Below, in pieces: positions 36,297 through 44,455 of a DNA stretch of 64,000 nucleotides. Location of the stretch: positions 137,501 through 201,500 of the forward strand of contig NZ_CP060635.1 of the NCBI RefSeq assembly GCF_014337215.1. Reading direction: 5' to 3'. The DNA comes from Wansuia hejianensis. Lineage in GTDB: Bacteria; Bacillota; Clostridia; Lachnospirales; Lachnospiraceae. Both the position numbers and the translations under genes were made by a program. The notes beneath the pieces were generated by a model. It was not told the origin of the DNA. It saw only the letters and a list, made by a program, of their open reading frames with translations, and ran no database searches. How positions within the stretch are numbered: position 1 is the stretch's first letter; the number at the start of each line of letters is the position of its first letter.

Positions 36297-36728
36297 ATGA
36301 GCCAGATTATAGTTACATATTGGAGCGGCACCGGCAATACTGAAGCGATGGCGAACGCCATTGGAAAAGGCATAGAAGCAGCCGGCGGCGAAGCAAAGGT
36401 AGTGTCAATGGAAGATATTTCACCGGCTGATCTGAAGACCAGCGGCGCGTTTGCGCTGGGATGTCCCGCTATGGGGGCGGAAGAGCTGGAGGATACAATA
36501 GTAGAACCCTTCGTAAATGAGGTGGAAAAATTCGCGGCGGGAAAGCGGATCGCCCTGTTTGGTTCCTATGACTGGGGCGACGGCGAGTGGATGCGGACCT
36601 GGGCCAGCAGAATGAAGGATGCAGGGGCGGCCATCGTAGGCGATGAAGGGCTGATCTGCAACAATGAACCGGGCGACGAGGATAACGCCGCCTGTGAAAA
36701 CTTAGGCAAATTACTCATATCTGTATAA
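36297..36728 (+). CDS. Flavodoxin
   Basis: A 143-residue flavodoxin with the FMN phosphate loop YWSGTGNTEAMA (8-19), an aromatic loop region GCPAMGAEELED, and FGSYDWGDGEWMRTW around the second FMN-contact loop. It would replace ferredoxin as low-potential electron carrier when iron is short, which fits its place behind a TTAG-N6-CTAA operator. AGGAGGACG precedes the ATG, 22 bases after DUF3793. Confidence 0.95.
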   Translation: MSQIIVTYWSGTGNTEAMANAIGKGIEAAGGEAKVVSMEDISPADLKTSGAFALGCPAMGAEELEDTIVEPFVNEVEKFAAGKRIALFGSYDWGDGEWMRTWASRMKDAGAAIVGDEGLICNNEPGDEDNAACENLGKLLISV

Positions 36729-36786
36729 ATTACCCATCATTTAGGACGGGATGCTCCCATCAGACATCCCGAATCCTCCTCCAAAG

Positions 36787-36823
36787 AAAAGCTTCGCGCC
36801 TCCCATCGGGCGCGGAGCTTTTT
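36787..36823 (+). terminator. Terminator after flavodoxin
   Basis: AAAAGCTTCGCGCC / GGCGCGGAGCTTTT (one G-T pair) with a short loop, followed by T residues. It closes the iron island. Confidence 0.88.
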
Positions 36824-36971
36824 CGTTATGACAGCCGGGGCACTGGAATTTTCTTGCTCTTTAGGTGAGAAAATGATATGATTAATAGCAGCCGGATATG
36901 ATACCATACCGGCTGAATTTGAAAAGGTGAAGGATTGGCCGCCGTCCTGCGGCTTTCATAAGGGAGATACA

Positions 36972-38291
36972 ATGGCGAAAAATGGCAAATGGTATGAACT
37001 GGATAATGCGGCAAAGATTGTCCCTTCTACAACACAGGGGTCGGATACCCGTGTGTTTCGTCTTTGCTGTGAGCTGAAGGAGGATGTGGATGCACAGATC
37101 CTGCAGCATGCTCTGGATAAAACGATCCGTGAATTCCCTCATTTTAACTGTATTCTGAAGAAAGGGCTGTTCTGGTATTATCTGGAGGCCAGCAATAAGA
37201 AGGCAAAGGTATGCGAAGAACATCTTCCGCCCTGCAGCGCTATCTATACAGCTGGGAAGAAAGACCTGTTATTCCGCCTGCATTATTATAAGAAGAGGAT
37301 TAACCTGGAAATGTTCCATGTGCTGACGGATGGGACTGGGGCGTTTGTGTTCATGAAAAGTATCGTGATGAATTATCTGATTGAGTGCCATCAATTAGAT
37401 GAAAGCATTATTCCGGAGGAACGTTCTTCTGTCAGTGAGAAGATTGGCGATGCTTTTGATCATTTTTATGAGAGCAAGAAGAATAAGAACTGGCTGAAGG
37501 AGAAGCCGCCGAAGAAAGCGTATCATCTGAAGGGTGAAAGGAATGAAAATCTGGAACTGCAGCTTCTGGAGGGCACTGTATCTGTCAGCAAGATTCTGGA
37601 GGTGGCGCATCAGTATGATGCGACTATAGCGATTTTTTCCGTGGCAGTTTATATAGAGTCTATCATCAGGGAGATGGCTGTGAGGGAGAGAAAGCTCCCG
37701 ATTGTCATCACAGTCCCTGTGAATCTGAGAAATTATTTCCCATCGCATACGACCCGGAATTTTTTTGGCGTAATCAATGTGCCGTTTCAGCCCAGTCACT
37801 ATGACGGGACGCTGGAAAGTATTGTGAAGGAGATGAAGCAGGCGTTCAAGGAACAGTTGTCTGAAGAGCAGATTTTCCATACGATGAATTCCTATGCGGC
37901 TTTAGAGCATAACTGGGCGGTTAAGATGGTGCCGCTGTTTTTGAAGGACCTGGGGATATCCGGCATCAATTTCCTGATGCAGCGCGGAATCACCAGCACG
38001 ATTTCCAATGTGGGTAAGGTTACAATGCCGGAGGAATTGGTTCCGTATATTGAGAAGTTCAGCAGCTTTATGGCGGCAAAGACCACTCAGATCTGCATCA
38101 GCTCCTTTCAGGACGCTCTGACTTTTGGGGCAGCGACTGCTTTTAAGACCCACAGCCTTCTCATGAATTTTTTCCGCCGCCTGGTGGAGCTGGGGATACC
38201 CGTGGAATTAGCCACTACCGATTATGATGTGCAGGGAGGTGAGGAACATGCTGTACTGCAGCAAATGCCGGATACAGATCCGTGGAAATAA
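36972..38291 (+). CDS. Alcohol acetyltransferase / condensation-domain-like acyltransferase
   Basis: Start set at ATG 36972 (MAKNGKWYELDN), with AGGGAG upstream. The 439-residue protein has the fold signature of the BAHD/condensation superfamily. The HxxxD-type active site appears as MFHVLTDGTG (about 115-124), and the second-half motifs include NLRNYFPSHTTRNFFGV (about 258-274). The closest family is the alcohol acetyltransferase (AATase)-like group. Substrate is unknown. It overlaps the DUF6320 gene by 44 bases and forms a cassette with it and a hydrolase, suggesting linked acylation and deacylation of a lipid or alcohol. Confidence 0.75.
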   Translation: MAKNGKWYELDNAAKIVPSTTQGSDTRVFRLCCELKEDVDAQILQHALDKTIREFPHFNCILKKGLFWYYLEASNKKAKVCEEHLPPCSAIYTAGKKDLLFRLHYYKKRINLEMFHVLTDGTGAFVFMKSIVMNYLIECHQLDESIIPEERSSVSEKIGDAFDHFYESKKNKNWLKEKPPKKAYHLKGERNENLELQLLEGTVSVSKILEVAHQYDATIAIFSVAVYIESIIREMAVRERKLPIVITVPVNLRNYFPSHTTRNFFGVINVPFQPSHYDGTLESIVKEMKQAFKEQLSEEQIFHTMNSYAALEHNWAVKMVPLFLKDLGISGINFLMQRGITSTISNVGKVTMPEELVPYIEKFSSFMAAKTTQICISSFQDALTFGAATAFKTHSLLMNFFRRLVELGIPVELATTDYDVQGGEEHAVLQQMPDTDPWK

Positions 38292-38907
38292 AAAGTGCTG
38301 TCCTCTCTGTCAGGGAGAGCTGACCGGCATACCGTCGCCGGCTGCGTTCCCTACGTTGAAGAGGGGGAGAATTTCCAGCCTGTCACTGGTGAAGATCTTT
38401 ACCTTTTGCATGATAGCGCTGGAGATAGCATTCATCGCGGTCTGGTTTCTGTCCGATTTTGAATTGGCTTGGGTACCCTTTGGAATGATCGGCGCCCTGG
38501 TCGTATGGCTGGATGTGGTGTTGGGGGTATATTTCCGAAATAATATGGTGAAGAATATAACATTACAGGTATATATCGTCATGATTGCAGGATTTCTCAT
38601 TGACCGGTATACGGGATTTTACGGCTGGTCGGTGCAGTGGATGATTCCCTGCTGCTTTGTGGGGCTTGTGATCGTGACAGTCTGCATCGGGAAAGGCGCT
38701 AAGGTACTGCTGGAGGAATATATTCTCTATCTGGCGGTAGATATGGTACTGGCGATGGGGCAGGCGATCTTTCTCGCGCTCCGGATGAATGCGTTCGTCT
38801 GGCCGGCGGTGATCAGCATGGCGTCTCTTTTGATTCTGGGAGTGGCGGCTCTGCTGTTCCGTTTCCGGGATCTTAAAAGTGCTTCTGAGAAACTGTTTCA
38901 CATGTAA
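38248..38907 (+). CDS. DUF6320-like zinc-ribbon membrane protein
   Basis: Start ATG 38248 (MLYCSKCRIQIRG), preceded by GGAGGTGAGG. The 219-residue protein has an N-terminal zinc ribbon (CSKC ... CCPLCQGEL, residues 4-24) and about six membrane segments between 45 and 205. It looks like DUF6320, whose function is unknown but which recurs beside AATase-like acyltransferases. The long overlap with the previous gene supports coupled expression. Confidence 0.75.
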   Translation: MLYCSKCRIQIRGNKKCCPLCQGELTGIPSPAAFPTLKRGRISSLSLVKIFTFCMIALEIAFIAVWFLSDFELAWVPFGMIGALVVWLDVVLGVYFRNNMVKNITLQVYIVMIAGFLIDRYTGFYGWSVQWMIPCCFVGLVIVTVCIGKGAKVLLEEYILYLAVDMVLAMGQAIFLALRMNAFVWPAVISMASLLILGVAALLFRFRDLKSASEKLFHM

Positions 38908-38940
38908 CTGTTGAAAGAATCGAACACGGGGAGACGGCTG

Positions 38941-40107
38941 ATGAAGGAGAAAGACCTGAAACCGGGACTGGCACTAAGCATCCGCGTAGGAGAGTTTGTA
39001 GAGAATTCTATAGAGAAAACAATCGTGAGCAAAAAAGAGGCGCCTGTGCTTCAGGGCGCGCCTGATAAGAATATCTGGTATAAATACCCGATACCGGAGG
39101 GCATTACCGGTGACGGCTCCGAATACTACATTTATATTAAAAGGGCGCAGTCCGACAATTTATGCGTTTTTCTGTCCGGCGGCGGAGTCGCCTGGAATGA
39201 ATATACGGCTGCGCGGCCGGTCACAGGGGGAAAGGTGGCTGCCGGGCTGCCGAATTATTACTGGAATAACCTGCGCCCGTTCACTCAGATCATGAATATC
39301 AACATCGGGATTACAGAGATTGGGAACCCAAAGAATCCTTTTGACGACTGGAATTTTATTATCATCACGTATGCCACCGGGGACTTTCATTTAGGGAACA
39401 ACGATTTCCCCTATGAAGGCGAGGACGGCTCGGACCAGATTCTCCATTTTCACGGGTACGGCAATTTTATTGCCGGGATGAGGGCGGGGAAACGGTTCTT
39501 CAGTAACCCGAAGAAGTTGCTCATAGCCGGAGACAGTGCCGGCGCCTTTGCGGTTCCGGCCCTGACGGGAGAGATTCTGGAGAGTTTTTATCCGGAATGT
39601 GAGGATGTGACGCTGCTGTCGGACAGCGGCCAGCTTCTGTATGACAAATGGCAGAGGACGGCGAAAAAGATCTGGAAGACAAAGGAAGAGTTCTGGAGGC
39701 CTATTAAGGGCGCGAATATCACACTGGAGTGGTACAGATGCCTGTACAGGAAGTGGGGCGACCGGCTCAAATACCTATATGCCAGCTCCGTCAGAGATTA
39801 TCTTCTGAGCGCATATTATAATGATGTGGCTCACAAGACCTATAAGACGGACAGTGAGGTGCAGGAGGTCTTTTTCCACCAGCTGAACGATATGGTGCGG
39901 GAGCTAAAGAAATTGACGCCTCATTTCGGCTTTTTCTTAAATGACTGGAAGAACCTGTTTTTGATGAGAGGCGGGACTGTCCACACGGCAGTTCGGGAAA
40001 GGCAGTTTTACCATAAGACGAAATCTGGGGATATCATGGCTGACTGGCTCTTTGACGCCGTGAACGGGAGAATCCGCGATGTGGGACTGGATCTGCTGCG
40101 CTGCTGA
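38941..40107 (+). CDS. Alpha/beta hydrolase, pectinacetylesterase-like
   Basis: The likely start is ATG 38941 (MKEKDLKPGL); a TTG ten codons earlier has no better ribosome site. The 388-residue protein shows a pectinacetylesterase/Notum-type layout: an oxyanion-type LSGGGVAWNE segment near residue 85, and the nucleophile elbow IAGDSAGAFAVPAL near residue 200, with DSGQL following. No signal peptide is seen, so a cytosolic deacylase is more likely than a pectin-degrading enzyme. It is the third gene of the acyltransferase/DUF6320 cassette and ends before a strong terminator. Confidence 0.72.
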   Translation: MKEKDLKPGLALSIRVGEFVENSIEKTIVSKKEAPVLQGAPDKNIWYKYPIPEGITGDGSEYYIYIKRAQSDNLCVFLSGGGVAWNEYTAARPVTGGKVAAGLPNYYWNNLRPFTQIMNINIGITEIGNPKNPFDDWNFIIITYATGDFHLGNNDFPYEGEDGSDQILHFHGYGNFIAGMRAGKRFFSNPKKLLIAGDSAGAFAVPALTGEILESFYPECEDVTLLSDSGQLLYDKWQRTAKKIWKTKEEFWRPIKGANITLEWYRCLYRKWGDRLKYLYASSVRDYLLSAYYNDVAHKTYKTDSEVQEVFFHQLNDMVRELKKLTPHFGFFLNDWKNLFLMRGGTVHTAVRERQFYHKTKSGDIMADWLFDAVNGRIRDVGLDLLRC

Positions 40108-40144
40108 CAGGGGCTGCCCGGCCCGCCCGGGGGACAATATGGAA

Positions 40145-40190
40145 CCGGTGGTAAATTGGCCGTATTTTCAATTTACCACCGGATTTTTTT
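40145..40190 (+). terminator. Strong terminator after the hydrolase gene
   Basis: CCGGTGGTAAATTG / CAATTTACCACCGG form a perfect 14-bp stem with a ten-base loop, followed by ATTTTTTT. The right arm also contains the -35 hexamer of the next promoter. Confidence 0.92.
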
Positions 40191-40200
40191 ATGTTATACT
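40172..40200 (+). promoter_or_regulatory. Promoter predicting a leaderless dehydratase transcript
   Basis: TTTACC (40172-40177) and TATACT (40195-40200) are separated by 17 bases. The start codon ATG 40208 lies seven bases past the -10, at the expected transcription start, and no Shine-Dalgarno sequence precedes it. Confidence 0.65.
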
Positions 40201-40207
40201 GTATGCT

Positions 40208-41482
40208 ATGAGTACAATTGTTGATAAATTTGGAGCTTTAGTAGGTAATAAAATACAGGATCACCCCGATACGGCCCGTAAGCTTCTGGTCGCCGCCTAC
40301 CGGGGAAAGCGGATACAGCTGAAGCATTTTCCGGATAAAAATCTGAGCCCGGCCCGGAACTGGATGGCGCTGCAGTCTATGGATGCGATTATCGCTCCGC
40401 TGGTCCATCCGGAAAGGTCGGCTCTGGTCAGTATTTTCATGCCCTGTGAGCTGCTCCACGTCTTTGGGATTCATCCCATGTTTGCGGAGGCCATGTCCTG
40501 CTATATTAACGGGGCGGCGGCTGAAAAAGGGTTTGTCGAATACGCCGAAGGGAAAGGGATTGCGGAGACGTACTGTTCCTATCATAAAATCTTGCTGGGG
40601 GGCGTCTTATCAGGAGTGATTCCCAAACCGCGGTTTATAGCGAACACTTCTCTGGTATGCGATGCCAATAACCTGACCTTCCGTCTGGCGGCGGAGCATT
40701 ATGGAATCCCACAGTTCTATGTGGATATCCCCTATGACCGTTCCCGTGAAAGCATCGAATATGTGGCGGCACAGCTTCAGGAGTTCGCCCGTTTTTTAGA
40801 GGATCTGACAGGAGAACGGCTGGATGAACAGCGCCTGAAGGAGACAGTCGGGCGAAGCGGACGGACGATGGATCTTCTCGCCAAGAGCCAGAGGCTGAAG
40901 CGGGGGAAATACCTTCGGAATGATCTGACCAGTGAACTCTACGAGGTGTTTGGAACGCATGCGCTTCTGGGCACGCCTCAGATAGAGCAGTATGCGGGAA
41001 TGCTCTGCAAGGATCTGGAGCAGTCGGAGCCGTCCAGAGGGATTAGGCTTTTGTGGATGCACACGATCCCCTATTATCAGGAACCGCTGCGGAAGCTGCT
41101 GAATTTCAGCCCCCGGTGTCAGGTGACTGCCTGTGACATGAATTTTGACGCGTTTTGCAGGATGGATCCGGAGAATCCTTTTGAAAGCATGGCCCGGAGG
41201 GTGGTCATGGATTCTTTCAACGGGTCATCCGGCCACAGGATTGACAGAAGCCTGTCCATGTGCAGGGATCAGGCGATAGACGGAGTGGTTTACTTCTGCC
41301 ACTGGGGCTGCAAGCAGACTCTGGCAGCGGCGCAGAATGTGAAAAAACGATTGGAACAGGAGGGCTATCCCGTGTTGATCCTGGACGGAGACGGCTGCGA
41401 CCGGGGGAATTCCAGCAATGGCCAGATGTCGACCAGGATGCAGGCTTTTGTGGAAATGCTGGAGGACAGGAAAAAAGGATGA
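40208..41482 (+). CDS. 2-hydroxyacyl-CoA dehydratase family protein
   Basis: The 424-residue protein begins MSTIVDKFGALVG; upstream in-frame codons cross a terminator and are unlikely. It matches the HgdB/FldB-type subunit family: FMPCELLHVFGIHPMFAE, ANTSLVCDANNLTF, FYVDIPYDRSRE, YFCHWGCKQTL and LDGDGCDR, with conserved cysteines for a [4Fe-4S] cluster. Such proteins dehydrate or reduce CoA thioesters in amino-acid fermentation; related stand-alone proteins may do other ATP-driven reductions. The ATGA overlap with the next gene indicates one operon with its activator. Confidence 0.82.
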   Translation: MSTIVDKFGALVGNKIQDHPDTARKLLVAAYRGKRIQLKHFPDKNLSPARNWMALQSMDAIIAPLVHPERSALVSIFMPCELLHVFGIHPMFAEAMSCYINGAAAEKGFVEYAEGKGIAETYCSYHKILLGGVLSGVIPKPRFIANTSLVCDANNLTFRLAAEHYGIPQFYVDIPYDRSRESIEYVAAQLQEFARFLEDLTGERLDEQRLKETVGRSGRTMDLLAKSQRLKRGKYLRNDLTSELYEVFGTHALLGTPQIEQYAGMLCKDLEQSEPSRGIRLLWMHTIPYYQEPLRKLLNFSPRCQVTACDMNFDAFCRMDPENPFESMARRVVMDSFNGSSGHRIDRSLSMCRDQAIDGVVYFCHWGCKQTLAAAQNVKKRLEQEGYPVLILDGDGCDRGNSSNGQMSTRMQAFVEMLEDRKKG

Positions 41483-43119
41483 TATACTACATGTGCAAAT
41501 ACACGCCGGTCGAGCTGTTCGCGGGCTTTCAGGTTCCCTGCCGCAGGCTGGAGGAATTAACCGATTCCTTCGAGGCAGCAGAGAGCCTGGGGCATCCGAA
41601 CATCTGCGGATATGGCAAGGCGCTGCTGGAAGCCGCGCTGGCGCCAGAGGTGGATGAGCTGATTCTGGTGAACTGCTGCGACGTGGTGCGAAGGATTTAT
41701 GATATTTTGGAACAGAATAAGAAGATGGGCTTTTTATATCTTCTGGATCTGCCCCATAAGAACGGAGAGGCGGAGGAAGGGATGTTTCAGGCGCAGTTGG
41801 GCAGGCTGTTAGAGGCATATGAACAGTACAGCGGCCGTGAATTCCAGCCGGAGCTGGCCTGGGCGGCGCTGAAGGCGGCGGAGGTTTCCTCGGATGGAGG
41901 CGCACAGCCGCACCTGAGTCTGCAGGGGGCACACAGCGGCGCCCATCTGCGCGATCTGGTGCAAAAGCATTTTAATATACCGGTGTGTGACGATACCTGC
42001 AGCGGGAACCGGCAGATCGCCGCTGCGGACAAGAAGCCGGCGACTGCCCGGGAATTCATGACGGATTATGGGAAAGCCCTGTTGAATCAGATACCCTGCA
42101 TGCGGATGATGAGCATTAAGAAGCGGAAGGTGCTGACAGGCGGGGCCAGAGGGATTATTTATCACACGATGAAGTTTTGTGACTATTACAGTTTTGAATA
42201 TGCGAATATTAAGGACAGCCGGGAAGTGCCTCTTCTGAAGATAGAGACTGACGGGACCAGGCAGAGCAGCGGGCAGCTGTCTACCCGGCTGGATGCGTTT
42301 GCGGAGAGCCTGTCCTTGTCTGATACGGAGCGAGAGACAAAAAGGGACGAAAGATATACGGCGGGGATTGACAGTGGCTCTGCCAGCACGGATGTGGTGA
42401 TACTGGATCAGGACAAGAATCTGGTGGCCTGGTCCGTGGTCCCCACGGGAGCGGGAGCGGCCGCAGGAGCGGGCAAGGCTCTGGCCGGCGCGCTGGAGAA
42501 GGCGGGGCTTACGGAAGCGGATCTCGGAAAAATAGTTTCTACTGGGTATGGCAGAGAGACGATCGGAAGGGGAGATGCATCCGTGACGGAGATTACCTGC
42601 CATGCCAGGGGTGCCCACTATCTGAATCCGGAGGCCAGGACAGTCATAGACATCGGGGGCCAGGATTCAAAGGTAATCTGTATAGACGGACAGGGAACTG
42701 TGCAGAATTTTGTTATGAACGACAAATGTGCTGCAGGGACCGGACGCTTTCTGGAAATGATGGCCCGGACCATGGAGCTCACTATGGAGGAAATGAGCGC
42801 TCTCGGCCAGAAGTGGAGAGAAGATGTGACGATTTCCAGCATGTGCACGGTGTTTGCGGAATCAGAGGTCGTTTCCCTGATCGCCCGGAATACGCCGTCC
42901 CCGGATATTATCCATGGCCTGAACAAGGCTGTGGCTGCTAAAACAGCAGCTCTGATTAAAAGGGTCGGCGGCGAAGAGGTATATATGATGACCGGCGGAG
43001 TGGCCAGGAATGAGGGAATTGTCCGGGTACTCGAAGAGAAGCTGGGAACCAGAATCTACGTATCAGAATATGCCCAGCTCTGCGGAGCCATCGGCGCGGC
43101 TTTAATTGCAATGGAATAG
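41479..43119 (+). CDS. 2-hydroxyacyl-CoA dehydratase-like domain fused to BadF/HgdC-type activator ATPase
   Basis: Start ATG 41479 (MIYYMCKYTPVELF), overlapping the previous stop. The 546-residue protein has a dehydratase-like N-terminal part (about 1-285: LFAGFQVPCRRL, LVNCCDVVRRIYDIL, LKIETDGTRQSSGQLSTR). It is joined to an acetate/sugar-kinase-fold activator (about 292-546: AGIDSGSASTDVVIL, IDIGGQDSKVI, NDKCAAGTGRFLE, SSMCTVFAESEV). The last two cysteines bind the bridging [4Fe-4S] cluster of a homodimeric activator. The activator uses ATP to inject an electron into the dehydratase. Separate genes are more usual, so the fusion is notable. Confidence 0.82.
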   Translation: MIYYMCKYTPVELFAGFQVPCRRLEELTDSFEAAESLGHPNICGYGKALLEAALAPEVDELILVNCCDVVRRIYDILEQNKKMGFLYLLDLPHKNGEAEEGMFQAQLGRLLEAYEQYSGREFQPELAWAALKAAEVSSDGGAQPHLSLQGAHSGAHLRDLVQKHFNIPVCDDTCSGNRQIAAADKKPATAREFMTDYGKALLNQIPCMRMMSIKKRKVLTGGARGIIYHTMKFCDYYSFEYANIKDSREVPLLKIETDGTRQSSGQLSTRLDAFAESLSLSDTERETKRDERYTAGIDSGSASTDVVILDQDKNLVAWSVVPTGAGAAAGAGKALAGALEKAGLTEADLGKIVSTGYGRETIGRGDASVTEITCHARGAHYLNPEARTVIDIGGQDSKVICIDGQGTVQNFVMNDKCAAGTGRFLEMMARTMELTMEEMSALGQKWREDVTISSMCTVFAESEVVSLIARNTPSPDIIHGLNKAVAAKTAALIKRVGGEEVYMMTGGVARNEGIVRVLEEKLGTRIYVSEYAQLCGAIGAALIAME

Positions 43120-43156
43120 TAAATTATTTATTAGAAAACATACAAAGGAGTAGAAG

Positions 43157-43612
43157 ATGAGAAACGAAAAATTCAGTTACTTTATCAGGATTATTGCCGG
43201 GGCCTATCTGTTTTATCTGGCTGTACAGCTGGTCCAGGGGATCGCAAAGGGCAACATGACAGGGGGAAGCATGATCCTGGGAATATGTGCCAGTATCCTT
43301 TTCTTCGGCGCCGGGGCTTATTTCGTGCTGGCCAGCATCCGTGGGCTGCTGAGGATGATGCGCGGCGACAATGAACAGAAGATTGAGGATGAAGCGGTGA
43401 TGGAGGAAGTCCTCGAAGAGAAAGAATCCGCGGAAGATGCAGCGGAGGAAGAGAAGGCTGAGGCTGAATCCGGGGCCGTGGAAGAGGCAGAGACGGCAGG
43501 TGAAGAAACAGCAGCTGCGGAAAAAACGGTGCCTGCAGAATCAGATGCCGGTGAGACAGAAGCGGATGCTGCGGGAGAAACAGACGTGGACGAAAGCGTA
43601 AAAGAAAAGTAA
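43157..43612 (+). CDS. Small membrane protein with acidic low-complexity tail
   Basis: A 151-residue protein with two membrane segments (about 9-27 and 38-62) and a highly acidic Ala/Glu-rich C-terminal tail (about 75-151, AEEEKAEAESGAVEEAETAG). I do not recognise a family. ACAAAGGAG precedes the ATG. It lies between the dehydratase pair and spoIIM and ends just before a hairpin. Confidence 0.65.
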   Translation: MRNEKFSYFIRIIAGAYLFYLAVQLVQGIAKGNMTGGSMILGICASILFFGAGAYFVLASIRGLLRMMRGDNEQKIEDEAVMEEVLEEKESAEDAAEEEKAEAESGAVEEAETAGEETAAAEKTVPAESDAGETEADAAGETDVDESVKEK

Positions 43613-43623
43613 TGATCGAAGGA

Positions 43624-43657
43624 ACCCCCTCATACAATAGCTAGAGGGGGTCTTCTT
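43624..43657 (+). terminator. Hairpin that ends the upstream gene and holds the spoIIM ribosome site
   Basis: ACCCCCTC / GAGGGGGT pair with a 12-base loop and are followed by CTTCTT. The 3' arm (43644-43651) is also the only Shine-Dalgarno-like stretch before ATG 43658. The structure may terminate transcription and, on read-through RNA, mask the ribosome site. Confidence 0.65.
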
Positions 43658-44242
43658 ATGGGAAAATTCAGAAAGTCTGAGCAACTGGCATACTGGCGTT
43701 TCTTCCTGCTTCTCTTCCTGGCGGGATTTGTACTTGGAATCATATTTGTCAATCTGGTCTGGCGTTACAGGACCCAGGATATTGATACGCTCAGCCTGTT
43801 CAGCACAGGGGAAGGGGTCAGCGTACAGGTGCATACGAGCGGTTATCTGTGGTACCTCGTGCAGAAGCGGATGGGTATGCTGGGTGTTTATCATCTCGTC
43901 GGAGTTACTGTGCTGGGAACTGTCCTGGTTATCGCGGGTCTTCTCTGGATGGGGTTTCTTAGCGGCGCGCTGGCGGCAATTGCCATCCTTCAGCTCGGGC
44001 TGAAGGGGTTCGCGGTTCTTGTGGCTGCGTGTGTGCCTCAGATTTTTCTATATTTGCCGGCAGGGCTGTTTTATCTGACCAGCGTATACCAGATGTCTGA
44101 GAAAAGCCGGGGGGCAGACGGTCTGAACCGGAAATTATATAAGGGGTATCTTCTGAATTGTCTGGCGCCGCTGGCTGTGATATTCTGCGGCATTCTGCTG
44201 GAATGTTATGTGAACCCCTACATATTAAATCTGGTATTTTAA
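43658..44242 (+). CDS. spoIIM: Stage II sporulation protein M
   Basis: A 194-residue membrane protein with about five hydrophobic segments (15-38, 75-100, 106-130, 133-146, 165-187), matching SpoIIM in size and layout. It belongs to the SpoIIDMP machinery that remodels peptidoglycan during engulfment. The identification is supported by xerD next to it, the same order as in many Firmicutes (spoIIM-(fur)-xerD). The annotation rests on layout and context more than on strong motifs. Confidence 0.78.
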   Translation: MGKFRKSEQLAYWRFFLLLFLAGFVLGIIFVNLVWRYRTQDIDTLSLFSTGEGVSVQVHTSGYLWYLVQKRMGMLGVYHLVGVTVLGTVLVIAGLLWMGFLSGALAAIAILQLGLKGFAVLVAACVPQIFLYLPAGLFYLTSVYQMSEKSRGADGLNRKLYKGYLLNCLAPLAVIFCGILLECYVNPYILNLVF

Positions 44243-44455
44243 AAGTTAAAAAAAAATAAAATATTTTTTTTACAAGATGTGGTGTGTAAAAAAAGGCTCC
44301 TTCCGATATGTTGTTGTTTTTTGTCGAAAACGCCTGGGAATCCCGATTTTTCAACGAAAAATGCGTTTGCAATTTCTAAAATTTACGGTTATAATGGCTT
44401 ATAAAGATTTTGAAGGGTGAATTGCTTTTATAATATCAGACAGAGGGACTAGAAT

